Notes under the pieces: model-generated | What the model was told of the DNA's origin: nothing | Seen by the model: only the letters and a program-made list of their open reading frames with translations | The model's database searches: none | Assembly (NCBI GenBank): GCA_027625095.1 | Contig: JAQBXN010000023.1 | Coordinates: forward strand, 18,764 to 82,763 | Length of the DNA: 64,000 nt | Origin: Planctomycetota bacterium | Lineage (GTDB): Bacteria; Planctomycetota; PUPC01; JACPCR01 | Direction of reading: 5' to 3' | In this document: one piece after another, positions 54,901 to 63,974 of the stretch | Layout of the letters: every line of letters starts with the position of its first letter | Numbering within the stretch: the first letter of the stretch is position 1 | Made by a program: the position numbers and the translations under genes

Positions 54901-55597
54901 CAAGGCAGACCTGATACTTCGCAAGCGGATAAACTACTCGCTCACAAATCAACGGGTGAAGGTTTCCTGCAACGGCAAGTTCGTCGGACAGTGGTTCGCT
55001 TTCAAAAGAGATCGACGCTTCAAATGGCGAGACATCGAATACGTCATTCCAAATGAATTCATAGCCGGCGAGAAGACCGTAGAACTGCGATTCGAAGCCC
55101 AAGGTCAGACCGAGGCCACCAGCTACGCTTTTTGGGCAGGGCCGTTGACGCACAAAACCGTCTTCGCATCGGACCTTTCGCTTCTCGTTAATTCCAGCGG
55201 ATACGGAGCGGGCCTGAATCGTGACAAGAACATCCTGGGCGGCCCGCTTCGCTTTTTCAAAGGTGAGAAGACTTTCGAAAAAGGGCTTGGAACGAATGCC
55301 GGAGCGACCTTCGAACAGAGCCTCGTAGTGCTCGGTCTGAACCGCCAGTTCAAACAATTCCGGGTGACTGTCGGTATCGACGCAGCGGCCAACGGCCGGG
55401 GCTCGGTTCGCTTCCGCGTGGGAAACGGCGAACGCCTGCTCTTCGATTCGAAAGACATGAATTTTTACAGCGAGCCAAAGGACGTCGATATCGACGTCTC
55501 CGATGCAATCATGCTGATGCTGGTCACTGAGGACAGCGGTGATGGCAACAAGAACGACATCGCCAACTGGGCAGACGCAAGATTGGAGCTGAAATGA
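51965..55597 (+). CDS. secreted glycosidase-like protein with C-terminal NPCBM-like domain
   Basis: About 1210 residues. Start uncertain: GTG at 51965 (5 nt after the upstream stop), 52043 or 52079; the hydrophobic core VARLGALLGSFFFLLHAEEK lies at about 39-58 with the first choice. Beta domains fill about 60-490; a TIM-barrel-like part follows (VVGRLGFSPQWADPEVG, WIIWDRPDAANFAESP, GLWALNLGYPTGDSEG, VEKVILEPHRI), reminiscent of GH39-type folds. The end (GLGTNAGATFEQSLVVLGLN, VDIDVSDAIMLMLVTEDSGD) matches an NPCBM/NEW2 carbohydrate-binding domain. Catalytic acids cannot be assigned safely. Confidence 0.72.
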   Translation: MVTHKPTSTRLNSSSLSFRWGTGAGIVQTYSRHSGFPRVARLGALLGSFFFLLHAEEKEPPPPPPLEVTISASSEYQTVPVHFNGVDIAPDGRSLTAVKRSWQEALLPAPTSTLEIEIKVTAHGAKRSLTVSGKITDYEDKEISAPHSTLTIGPEETGLIKISIQPTEASQGPFLYRGQWQETGGAANGTLEAAFGYPNARLIMEDFEQVRYATPGGTVENSTTAKHGGKQGLVVRPAGKAIWSLKIKEGDQELPPALNHILPLNLDAPGRPVRFGIWAKTETETELTFNFRDPGTEFRQGIQFDRWKIGPLKLDPGDWRFIQFPAPGYGRPQANAKTSGEANGIVDYPLTIESIEVVSGEGGSVMLDELEAFTQIEKSEATRMRLVIEKPAGLLYQNDAVRLALSNGWLWGTPTTFTYSTSMVDLSGKVIPLSKGSATLIPGSEEIVESSFKNLPLGSYGFLAEMKAGDTSSAKLEPPHPLVVYEPESKPLAHAQLHEILTNRHRLIADLGFRKDVLIVPWHETDGSVSVEQIQGHFTYDWLDPFVDKRIAAGLEVVGRLGFSPQWADPEVGYHTFVNVWTGNTNVMPSRSIYWEEYVLRTLAHYKGKVRDWIIWDRPDAANFAESPGEFVERMIEVAHMAAQDANKDARFITGGVTRENIVSFLLGLIEGGADRYLHAVGLLPTTAPLSPEDGYMDVILARANRLRESENFKPGLWALNLGYPTGDSEGSISENDQARYIARAYALCRANGVEKVILEPHRIIIRHDGLHPSATRDSADLVFQDGEFYGIKPAAIAARTARTMLSDAAFEREVFFVDRWDGLTRAYLFRRPDKKLALAAWRRSGQSHLKLPVVPESIQDAFGNPVILNSSKPEVTLHGAPHYIVFPDTDSAALARQLERTPLEYEDAPESEWKQRWTFFLNVGDEADEKRTGYKTTKSRNVGPIDSYYHNDYGRHIVDSGRHYQGEESFNVDVSGYGKADLILRKRINYSLTNQRVKVSCNGKFVGQWFAFKRDRRFKWRDIEYVIPNEFIAGEKTVELRFEAQGQTEATSYAFWAGPLTHKTVFASDLSLLVNSSGYGAGLNRDKNILGGPLRFFKGEKTFEKGLGTNAGATFEQSLVVLGLNRQFKQFRVTVGIDAAANGRGSVRFRVGNGERLLFDSKDMNFYSEPKDVDIDVSDAIMLMLVTEDSGDGNKNDIANWADARLELK

Positions 55598-57054
55598 AAA
55601 CGAAGAGAGGAGTGTGGGAGTGTGGGAATGTGAGAACGTGGGGTAGGTTTTTAACCTGCCATTTCTTGCAGGTTAAAAACTTGCGCCACATCGTTTTCAT
55701 CCTCTCGCTATCTCTTTTCCTCAATCTCTTCGCCGCGAATCTCGACCACCCAGACGATCTCGAGAAACTGCTCGCCAAAGGCGATGCCGCGCTCCCCGAA
55801 CTCATCGCTTCGCTCAATGGCCCGAATGCTCTGCAGGCAGTAAGCGCGCTCGGTCGGCTCGGGAAACCGGTGTCGCTAGACAAACTTCTCCCCCTGCTCA
55901 ATTCCAAAGATGGCGAAATGCGGGCCGCAGCAGCGTGGGCGGTCGGCTGCTGCGGGAATGCCTCATCAGTCGAGTCACTACTTCCCTTGACCAAAGACCT
56001 GCACGCTCCTGCAAGAGCTTCTGCATTCTGGTCGCTCGGGAAGCTGGGTGCTGTTCAGGCAAAAGAAATGACAGCAGGTATCACGGATTTGGATCGCAAC
56101 GTCCGCCTCGGCCTCGTTCGGGGAATCGAGGCTGGAGGTAACGGCGGCTTCTTTCCTCTTCTGCTCGGACTGCTCGATTACAAAGTAAATCTCGTGCCCG
56201 ATGAAATAGATGAAAAAAAACTCGTCGAGCGTGTGGATTGGAGTGAGTCAGATGTTGCGGTGCGGCTTGCAGTCATTCAGGCCCTGGGACAGCTCAAAGT
56301 GATCGACGCTCTCCCTGCGTTGATTTATGCGATGGAACGCGAGGTGAGCTTCAACCGTCTGGCCATTATCCAGTCCATCGAAAGTATCGGAACAAAGGCT
56401 TCAGGCGTCTGCCTCGGCCGCATCGTGCCGACCCCTTACGATAAAGAGGCATTCGAGAAACGGATGCCCCTTCTCATCAACAACGGAACGCTCGCCGTCA
56501 TTGCCGGACGCCTCGGCGATGAACGCTCCATCCCGTACCTCCGCAAGACGCTTCTGCTCCCGAGTGACAAGCTTGGCCAGGACAAAGACCTTACCGAGCT
56601 CTACATCCACACAGTCCAGCTTCTGGGCAAGTTCAAAGTCGAACGGGCGTCCTTCACCCTCGCCAGGATGTTGAAGGAGACGAAAATCAAACAACTCTCG
56701 GACGCTGTTCAAGTGGCACTCAGGTTGATCGGGAAGGCGGCCGCCCGCCCCCTGGCCCGCAACGCAGAAGACTGGACCCTGGCTCCCATCTTCTTGCCTC
56801 TGCTGCGTGAACCGGAGTTGCGCACGGTTTCGCTCAGAGAAACCATCATCAATTTCCTGGCGAATGAATCGGCCGAGGTCCGCTTCGAGGCCACCGAAAC
56901 TCTTGGACTTTACCTGTACGAAGGAATTCTGGACGAGTACGACATCCCACTCTTCGAGGCCATGTACCTCGATCCGGAACGCCACGTTCGCCAGACATGC
57001 GCCAAGTGGAAAATCAAGATTCAGAAGCGATATGGGGAAGGGAGGGTGAAATGA
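55594..57054 (+). CDS. secreted HEAT-repeat protein with repeat-encoded signal peptide
   Basis: 486 residues; ATG 55594 overlaps the upstream stop. The signal core HIVFILSLSLFLNLFAA lies at about 32-48, behind an n-region (KRGVWECGNVRTWGRFLTC and on) encoded by repeat DNA. The rest is HEAT repeats (ELIASLNGPNALQAVSALGR, MRAAAAWAVGCCGNASSVES). TTG at 55681 is an alternative start. Scaffold role inferred; both neighbours are large exported proteins. Confidence 0.85.
   Translation: MKTKRGVWECGNVRTWGRFLTCHFLQVKNLRHIVFILSLSLFLNLFAANLDHPDDLEKLLAKGDAALPELIASLNGPNALQAVSALGRLGKPVSLDKLLPLLNSKDGEMRAAAAWAVGCCGNASSVESLLPLTKDLHAPARASAFWSLGKLGAVQAKEMTAGITDLDRNVRLGLVRGIEAGGNGGFFPLLLGLLDYKVNLVPDEIDEKKLVERVDWSESDVAVRLAVIQALGQLKVIDALPALIYAMEREVSFNRLAIIQSIESIGTKASGVCLGRIVPTPYDKEAFEKRMPLLINNGTLAVIAGRLGDERSIPYLRKTLLLPSDKLGQDKDLTELYIHTVQLLGKFKVERASFTLARMLKETKIKQLSDAVQVALRLIGKAAARPLARNAEDWTLAPIFLPLLREPELRTVSLRETIINFLANESAEVRFEATETLGLYLYEGILDEYDIPLFEAMYLDPERHVRQTCAKWKIKIQKRYGEGRVK
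55603..55689. repeat. GGAG array plus AACCTGC hairpin inside a coding region
   Basis: GGAGTGTGGGAGTGTGGGAA units (55607-55644) followed by the perfect hairpin GTTTTTAACCTGC - 8 nt - GCAGGTTAAAAAC (55647-55680). The hairpin matches the minus-strand reading of 8041-8098. The frame stays open. Confidence 0.75.
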
Positions 57055-60000
57055 TTCGTTCACAGATTGCACATCTTCAGGCGAGGCGAAAGCGGGGTTG
57101 GAGTAATGGCTTTAGCCGGGCTCTTTCGCTGCAGGCCCAGACCCGCCTGAAGGCGTTACTTCAACTCCGGCTTCGAATCGCCGCTGTGGCGATTTTGTTT
57201 GTCCCCGCCCTCATGCTCTGCTCGTCTGGCCATCTCTCCGCAGCGGAGATCACCCTTCGCCTCATGCGGGCGGATGCGCCGGACCAGAAGGTCTCCACGG
57301 CCATCACCGAAATCGACATCGAATCGCTTGAAAAGAAAGAAGAAGCCAAACGCGTAGATGCTCAGGCCGCCGCAGCCAGAGGAGGAGACCAGAGCCCCAA
57401 GGACAAGCAGCTCAAACCCCGCAGTAAGTTCGACCGCTACTCAAACTATATGCGCGGCATCGTCATCGACGGAGAGCATCCATTTCACCGAACCTATAAA
57501 GGAAGCTACCTCGGACGGAGTGATGAGATTCGCCTTGATCTCAACGATGGCGAACACCGAATCGATCCAGGCAATCACCGCTTCTCAATCGCCGGTGGAA
57601 AAGTAACCACGACAGATCCATCACTGAAGGTAAAAGGGGAAGTCATCGACGTCCTTCTTTACCCAGTCACCATCATTGCTATCGATGGCAGCGCTGTGCG
57701 GCCGATGCCGGCGGAAGTCGGGCGTCTGCCCGTTTCGCCAAGGCTCTTTTGGAAAGAGGACACAAGTCTGGTGCCACTCCAGGACATGGTTGCCGGCAAC
57801 GCGACATTCAAGCGGATGACGCTTTACATGATCGCAAACGCTGGCGTACCAAGTACTGAGCCCTCGCTCAGCGAGAGCCACACGGCCCTCAGTTACCGCA
57901 TAGTCCCATCTGAGAGGCGATTCCAACTTTCACCTGACGGGATCACCATACTCGATTCGCAAGGAAAACCGGCGAGTGACCGCGGAGTTTACACTGAAGG
58001 CCGATTCACAATCGTTCTGCCGAAGATTGCTGTGCCGGTCACCATTAAGGGCGATGGTGTAACCGTTCGTATTTCGGGGCCCGCGGGCAGCTTCAGTGGT
58101 GCTGGGGGAAAGAAACCAGTCCAGTTGACCTTCAACGCATTCAGCGCTGAGGACGGCGCCAACATTCGCTTCGGCTATCGTGGCGAGAACGGGCCGCACA
58201 CGTTCCGTGGGGATTTCGGAAGGTTTCCCAAGCGCCGCCTGCTCTTCGATTCGAGTCCGGTGTCCAGCGGCGAGCCGAGGCTCTTTTCTGTTTCAATGCC
58301 GGCGGAGAGTGTTCAGGCCGGGAAGTCGATGAGTGTTCGAATTGAAACCCGCGACGCAATCGATGCCCCGACCATCACTCCGGTACAGGTCGCCGCATTT
58401 CTGTTGACCGATCCCCTCCTCAGAGAAGACGGCACCCTGCTCAGTAACCCGGACGAATCAACGCCTCTCTCCTCCTGGCATTCGCTCACAGTGCGTTCGA
58501 CCGACGAAGCGGACATTTACCTCCTTGACATGCCAGCAGATCTGGCGAGCAACGTTTATTGGTTGCGAATCGTCGCTGGGCCGCGAGGCAATTGTTCGCC
58601 GCGTTCGGCCCTGCAAGCGGATTTTGTTCAGGGCGTCATTCGTCAGCCGGTCGGAGCAACCCTGTCTGTTTTCTGTCCGTCAGGCCGGAGAGCTTTTTAC
58701 AGAGGAACAGGGATTCCGTTCAGCGTGGTCATCAAGAGTTCGTTGCCCTCGGAAGCTGGAACAATGCGATTACTCCTCAAAGGGGAGCGAAACGAAATCC
58801 TGCTTCTTGAAAAGAACATTGCAGCGAACGAGCCCGGCAGGCACGGCTTCCACTTCAAGCTGAAAGGCACTGCTACCGCTGGTCTCATCGCCGGCGACTA
58901 TTCGCTCCTTGCAACGATTGGAAAACTTACATCCAACTCGTGGCCTCTGCGGATCGTGCAGCCTCGGGATCGAAATGGCATTCCCTCGTTCGAGGAGACG
59001 TTTTGCTCGGTCAACGTCGACGTCGGATCTGAATACCTGAATCAGCCTGAATCCATCCGAATGGCGAACGACAAGAGGACCATCCTTGATCGCCACGCCG
59101 CCATCCGCGGCCGCCGCTCGAGTGTTGAATTCATTGCGTGGTCCCTGGGCGGATCGCATGAAAATTATCAGGGCCGCGATAATTCCAGTGAAATCGCCCA
59201 GGTCGAGATGCTTCTCCGCGGCGAGATGGCTCTGCCGGCACATGAAATCTACTACTACCAGAACCACTTCGAGGCGCTCAGCGAAGCGCTCGCCCATCAC
59301 GGCATCGACCAAATTAATTCGTCCCCGTGCTTCTCGATTCTCTCCCTCGATCATTCGCTCGAAGACTTGGTTAATTCCAAGCTCCGCCAGCACCAGCTCA
59401 TCGCTCAAATCGGGGGTAAGTTCGAAAACTTCATCGGAATGAATCCGATGGAGTTCAACACCTCGCCTCTCGGCAACGCCGAAATCGTCGACCCCGCCCG
59501 CCACGCCAAAATGCTGAAGCTGGCAGAGAACTTCAAAGCCAAATATGGCTTCCCCATCCCGAACATCGCCGACGCCATCATCGCCACAAATGAAATGGCG
59601 ACCGGCAAAGAACCAACCAATGCCAAGACGCGTCCGCAATGGGAAGCATGGATGCGAACCGTCAACGGCCTCATCTCAGATTACTATTCGAAGATGCGCA
59701 CCGCTGTCGACGGCATCAACCCCAGCTTGCTGCTTTCCAATCGTGGCCCTTCCTGGGGAGGGTCAACCCTGGATGGCAATTACCCCGCTCTATCCAACAT
59801 CAACCAGAGCCCTCAGACCATCTTCCTCGCGTGCAAAGACGGAAACCGTGACTTCATCTGGGAGTTTTTCAGTCGAACGAAATTCCATAGAATTTCCGGA
59901 CAGGACATCTGGCCAATAGATACCTTCGCCGGCACCGGGCTCAACAAGCAGAACGCCGGCATGGCCCTGATGGCCGGTGCGAAAGGCTTCGGCTACATGA

Positions 60001-63000
60001 GCGGTGGGAAGCCGGAATTGGGCGCGGCGCATCTGCCGTGGGATTGCAGTATCGTGGCGGACGCTCGTGACATCCGTCTCATGCTCGACACCTATGGGCC
60101 GCTCTTCAGCAAGCTCGACCACCGGGGAAAAGTAGGCATCTACTATCCGTTCCACCAGTCGATGTACGATGCGGCCTCCCATTTTCGCTTCGACACCCTG
60201 GACGCAATGCACTCCGCATTGCTCCAACTCGCCATGATGGGCTACACCGCGGACGTGCTGACAGAAGAGATGATCGACCGCGGCGAACTGGGGCAATACA
60301 AAGTTGTCGTCGCTCCCCTTCTTTACTATGTCTTACCAAAGCAGCGGGCAGCCCTTGAAGGATTTATCGAAGGCGGTGGAACGATCCTGGCCGGGTCGCA
60401 ATCGACCTTGAGCCTGAAGGGCGGCAAGAAGATCGATTTGGATTTCCGGGCATTCTCTAGCGCACTCCACAGGTGGAGCGTCCAGGCCCCACTTGACGCC
60501 GCCAGCGCTTACATCCAGGGCGAATTGCGGCGAACCGCGCCGGTGATGCGTACAGAACTTGAGAAGGTGTTTCTGCCTCACGCACGGCCGACTAATGATC
60601 GGATGCTCATTCAGACAGCATCCGCAGGCAAAGCGCGCTACACCTTCGCCTGCAACTTCCTCTTCCCGAGCTTCATGGGAACGACCAGATTGACGGGCAA
60701 CACGCTCACAAGCTTCTTCGCCGGCGAAGTCAACGAGGGGCTACTCCTTCCGCATCAATCCGAGATCGAATTTCCGGCGGGCAATCAGGTTTTCGATCTT
60801 TTCTCGCAAGAGCAATTGAAAGGCAGACCCTTAGCCGATGGAAGAATTGCGGTCACCTGCGATCTCAGCCAGTCGCCTTTCAGGATTCTGGTCAGCCTTC
60901 CCGAAGCCATCGAATCTCTCCGCATCGAGCGACCTGCCGAGGTAACACTTGGCCGGAGCTTTCCCATTACTATCACCCCGCTCGGCAAGACGGGCCCGCA
61001 GGATGTTCGAGTTCCGGTCCAGCTTCGTCTGACCGATAGCTCGGGTAAATCGCTTGCCCCGGTCTTTGGCGTCAGCGGCAAAGACTCCCCACCCGTCGTT
61101 GATGCGGGCGTCGGCTATGAGCCCGGCGTATGGAAACTGGAGGCCATGGAACTGGTCAGCGGCCGCACCGCCGTCACCACCCTCCAGGTCAAGCCCGCGG
61201 ATACACAGACATTCGGTAAGGGAATCGAAGAAATCGATCTGGTAAGTGTCGAGCGCATCCGACTGGTGCGAGAGTTTCTGAGTTCCCGTCTCACGGATGG
61301 CCAAACGGTCGTCGTCCTTCTCGACGAAGCCCAGATGGAAAAGAGAGGCAAGCTCGCAGCGGCTCTAGTCGATGGACTTCGCTCTCTGAAGATTAAAGCT
61401 GAGCTACTCAAAACGAACGCTCCGGGGGTATTCGCAAAGGGTGAACGCATTCGTTCATTTGGACAATTCACCGAGATGAATCCTCAACAGTTCATCGACC
61501 ACCACCTGATTCTTCTTGGCGGCGAAGGGGAAAACGTGCTCCTCGAAGAATTGCAGCAGAGCCAGTTATTCGAGCGTCCGATGAGCGCCAGCTATCCCGG
61601 TAGAGGCCGCGGCATCGTCTCATTCGTGCGCAGTCCGTTCGCTTACGGGCGTGACGTCCTCTGTCTGATGACGCCGGACAATGAAGGCTTGCAGGCGGCA
61701 GTTGATCGTCTGAAGGAATTGGGGGCACAAGTCGCCGGGAATGACATGCCTGAGCTGACAAAGGAAGAGAATCCTGCATCAACCCCGATTGATGTGCCCG
61801 GCGAATTGAAGCCCGGCGGCCCTCTGGCAAATGTCGATGGTGTGCCGGCCCAGGTGATTTCAGTTTCACCAGATGGTCAGAAGATCGCGATCGGCACTTC
61901 AGGCTTTTCCAAGAACGTCTTTGTCTTGGAGCAGACTGGCAAAATTTTGACCGAGGACAAGGTTGGCCACGTGCACGCTCACGGCCTCGAGTTCCTTCCC
62001 GACGGAGTGATGGCTGTTGTCTCCGATGATCGAACCTGGCTGCGTGAAGCCGACGGCAAACTCCGCTGGCAGATCCATGCCCGATACGGGGAAAAGGTTC
62101 ACGTCGACAGTCAGGGCCGTTACGTGATTCATGCCTCAAAAGACTATTTCAACGTCTACGACCTCTCGCTCAAGAAGCTGTGGGAATTCGATGAGTGGAA
62201 CGAATACTCGACCACCCGCGAGCTCCTGTTCGGCCGCCGCTCGACCCTGATAGGCGTTGCTGGAAACGGAGCTCAAATCGTCTACCGCCTCGCAGGCAAG
62301 GCACCGGGAATTGCCGGGGTGCAGATGGACGCGATCATTTTCGCCGAAGCGCGGACTGGAAAAGAATTACGCCGGGTCGACGTGGACGTCGCGGTGATGC
62401 GGGAAGAATTCAACATCGGTGAGAGGCAGGAGCTGACCGAAATCTCTCTGCATGAAGACGGCAAACTTCTGCTGCTTCACTTTGAGTCGAGGTATGAAGT
62501 CGGCCCGCAGCTCCTTTTGGATACCAATTTAAAAAGAGTGTCCGTCGACCGCCTCAAAACACCCCCTTACTTTGGCGAGAAGACACCGAGGCTCTACCAA
62601 CAGATCATCTGGGAACGCCGGCTCCTTTTTGTAGCGGGAGACGCTCTCTGCATATCCAACCCGACCTGGACAGACCTCCAGTTCCTTCGAGTCAACCAGC
62701 AGATACTCGGCCTTGATATCGACCAGGAACGCCGCCGGATTGCGGTCTCCGATCACGACGGCGAAATCACCGTCTTTGACGAAAAGCTGGCGGTTATTTG
62801 GAGAGCACATTTGCCAACCGGTGCCAGGTTAAAGTTTCTTGAAGATGGACGACTCGCCGCCGGGACCGTACGAGGAAAGGCAGTCATGTTTTCCGCTGCC
62901 GGTAAACAGCTCTGGGAGCAATCGCTCAACCGGTACGTCCCGCAGGAAGAAGTTGAGAAACGCTGGGCCGAGATTGAGCGCACCCCCTATCCCGGTGAAG

Positions 63001-63974
63001 GCTCCGCTGGGAAATGGTGGGATCGAGTCAAAGCCAGTGTCCCACTGAGTGAAGATGAAGCCAAGCTCAATGGCTCCGTCCAGGGAGACAAAACACTTAC
63101 CTCCTCGTCACCGGGGGAGCCATTTGGAACCTATCTCGTCGAATGGCGTTTCAGCAGTAAGACCGAGTCGTCGGTCTCCCTCCTAATCGTCGAGGACGAA
63201 AAGGCAGCGCCGAATGTGCCGAAAGTAACCAGTCAGAGGATATCGCTAACAGGTCGGGCCGGAGTAAACGAACAGGAACAATATGCCATCCTTCGCTTGA
63301 GCGACAGACCTGAAAATTTCATGACAGTCGTTCGTTGCAACGAAGGCGGAGAAGCGGAATCTTCGGTGTCCATCCGGCGGCTGCTCTTCCCTTCGAAAAA
63401 CCTCATCCGCATGGACGGACTCTACCGCGGCGACCTGGCATCCACTTATGTCGATCCACCCGCAACGGTCAATCTTTTCATGAACGTGAAAGAAGAGGGC
63501 GAGCCGCACGATGCGGTTCAGGTCGAACCCACCGCCCTCCTGAATGGTCGGATGCTGGAGATCGAACCCGAGCTCCGCCGCGGCCTCTGGTGGGGAAGTG
63601 GATCAACCGCGCATCGCCACCTTCAGGCCATCATTCCCACCTACTCGGAAATTGTTCTGCCTCGCAAACGAGTAGTATCCCTGATCGTCCTCGCCGAAGA
63701 CCCATCGCTCGAGAGAGGCAAGACTCTGACCGTTGACGCATTCATCGAAGCTCGCGAAACCCGCAAGAATCTGAGCGAATTCGAGAAGCGCCAACTCTCC
63801 CGTGGCTTCTGGCTCAACGTCGTCAAGTTCCGCAACAATGACAGCCCCTACAACGTCTTCAAACTCAAAGAGCCCATCTTTACCCGAAAGATCCGCGTCT
63901 ACGTTCTCGAAGGTCATTCCTCCCTGTCCGAAGTCGAGATTTATGGTGCTTTGCCGGAAAGGGAGAGGAAATGA
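57051..63974 (+). CDS. giant secreted protein: glycosidase/GATase-like, propeller and discoidin-like domains
   Basis: 2307 residues; ATG 57051 has GGAGGG upstream and overlaps the previous stop. Signal core IAAVAILFVPALMLCSSGHL at about 45-64 after a long basic n-region. A long beta part, then a barrel-like region (about 690-1050) and a class-I-amidotransferase-like region (KVVVAPLLYYVLPKQRAALE, GGGTILAGSQS) as in beta-galactosidase trimerisation domains; residues about 1590-1990 form an exported propeller (VISVSPDGQKIAIGTSGFSK, LEFLPDGVMAVVSDD); the end (RKIRVYVLEGHSSLSEVEIYG) is discoidin-like. Probably an extracellular carbohydrate-active protein; no catalytic pair identified. Confidence 0.8.
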   Translation: MIRSQIAHLQARRKRGWSNGFSRALSLQAQTRLKALLQLRLRIAAVAILFVPALMLCSSGHLSAAEITLRLMRADAPDQKVSTAITEIDIESLEKKEEAKRVDAQAAAARGGDQSPKDKQLKPRSKFDRYSNYMRGIVIDGEHPFHRTYKGSYLGRSDEIRLDLNDGEHRIDPGNHRFSIAGGKVTTTDPSLKVKGEVIDVLLYPVTIIAIDGSAVRPMPAEVGRLPVSPRLFWKEDTSLVPLQDMVAGNATFKRMTLYMIANAGVPSTEPSLSESHTALSYRIVPSERRFQLSPDGITILDSQGKPASDRGVYTEGRFTIVLPKIAVPVTIKGDGVTVRISGPAGSFSGAGGKKPVQLTFNAFSAEDGANIRFGYRGENGPHTFRGDFGRFPKRRLLFDSSPVSSGEPRLFSVSMPAESVQAGKSMSVRIETRDAIDAPTITPVQVAAFLLTDPLLREDGTLLSNPDESTPLSSWHSLTVRSTDEADIYLLDMPADLASNVYWLRIVAGPRGNCSPRSALQADFVQGVIRQPVGATLSVFCPSGRRAFYRGTGIPFSVVIKSSLPSEAGTMRLLLKGERNEILLLEKNIAANEPGRHGFHFKLKGTATAGLIAGDYSLLATIGKLTSNSWPLRIVQPRDRNGIPSFEETFCSVNVDVGSEYLNQPESIRMANDKRTILDRHAAIRGRRSSVEFIAWSLGGSHENYQGRDNSSEIAQVEMLLRGEMALPAHEIYYYQNHFEALSEALAHHGIDQINSSPCFSILSLDHSLEDLVNSKLRQHQLIAQIGGKFENFIGMNPMEFNTSPLGNAEIVDPARHAKMLKLAENFKAKYGFPIPNIADAIIATNEMATGKEPTNAKTRPQWEAWMRTVNGLISDYYSKMRTAVDGINPSLLLSNRGPSWGGSTLDGNYPALSNINQSPQTIFLACKDGNRDFIWEFFSRTKFHRISGQDIWPIDTFAGTGLNKQNAGMALMAGAKGFGYMSGGKPELGAAHLPWDCSIVADARDIRLMLDTYGPLFSKLDHRGKVGIYYPFHQSMYDAASHFRFDTLDAMHSALLQLAMMGYTADVLTEEMIDRGELGQYKVVVAPLLYYVLPKQRAALEGFIEGGGTILAGSQSTLSLKGGKKIDLDFRAFSSALHRWSVQAPLDAASAYIQGELRRTAPVMRTELEKVFLPHARPTNDRMLIQTASAGKARYTFACNFLFPSFMGTTRLTGNTLTSFFAGEVNEGLLLPHQSEIEFPAGNQVFDLFSQEQLKGRPLADGRIAVTCDLSQSPFRILVSLPEAIESLRIERPAEVTLGRSFPITITPLGKTGPQDVRVPVQLRLTDSSGKSLAPVFGVSGKDSPPVVDAGVGYEPGVWKLEAMELVSGRTAVTTLQVKPADTQTFGKGIEEIDLVSVERIRLVREFLSSRLTDGQTVVVLLDEAQMEKRGKLAAALVDGLRSLKIKAELLKTNAPGVFAKGERIRSFGQFTEMNPQQFIDHHLILLGGEGENVLLEELQQSQLFERPMSASYPGRGRGIVSFVRSPFAYGRDVLCLMTPDNEGLQAAVDRLKELGAQVAGNDMPELTKEENPASTPIDVPGELKPGGPLANVDGVPAQVISVSPDGQKIAIGTSGFSKNVFVLEQTGKILTEDKVGHVHAHGLEFLPDGVMAVVSDDRTWLREADGKLRWQIHARYGEKVHVDSQGRYVIHASKDYFNVYDLSLKKLWEFDEWNEYSTTRELLFGRRSTLIGVAGNGAQIVYRLAGKAPGIAGVQMDAIIFAEARTGKELRRVDVDVAVMREEFNIGERQELTEISLHEDGKLLLLHFESRYEVGPQLLLDTNLKRVSVDRLKTPPYFGEKTPRLYQQIIWERRLLFVAGDALCISNPTWTDLQFLRVNQQILGLDIDQERRRIAVSDHDGEITVFDEKLAVIWRAHLPTGARLKFLEDGRLAAGTVRGKAVMFSAAGKQLWEQSLNRYVPQEEVEKRWAEIERTPYPGEGSAGKWWDRVKASVPLSEDEAKLNGSVQGDKTLTSSSPGEPFGTYLVEWRFSSKTESSVSLLIVEDEKAAPNVPKVTSQRISLTGRAGVNEQEQYAILRLSDRPENFMTVVRCNEGGEAESSVSIRRLLFPSKNLIRMDGLYRGDLASTYVDPPATVNLFMNVKEEGEPHDAVQVEPTALLNGRMLEIEPELRRGLWWGSGSTAHRHLQAIIPTYSEIVLPRKRVVSLIVLAEDPSLERGKTLTVDAFIEARETRKNLSEFEKRQLSRGFWLNVVKFRNNDSPYNVFKLKEPIFTRKIRVYVLEGHSSLSEVEIYGALPERERK
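57080..57183. repeat. 104-nt imperfect inverted repeat inside a signal-peptide coding region
   Basis: Left arm 57091-57119 (GGGGTTGGAGTAATGGC..) and right arm 57143-57172 (..GCGTTACTTCAACTCCGG) are inverse complements with a few mismatches; each contains its own small hairpin (GGCTTTAGCC, CGCCTGAAGGCG). Outer ends GGCGA/TCGCC pair as well. It encodes residues about 11-44 of the protein. Confidence 0.8.
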
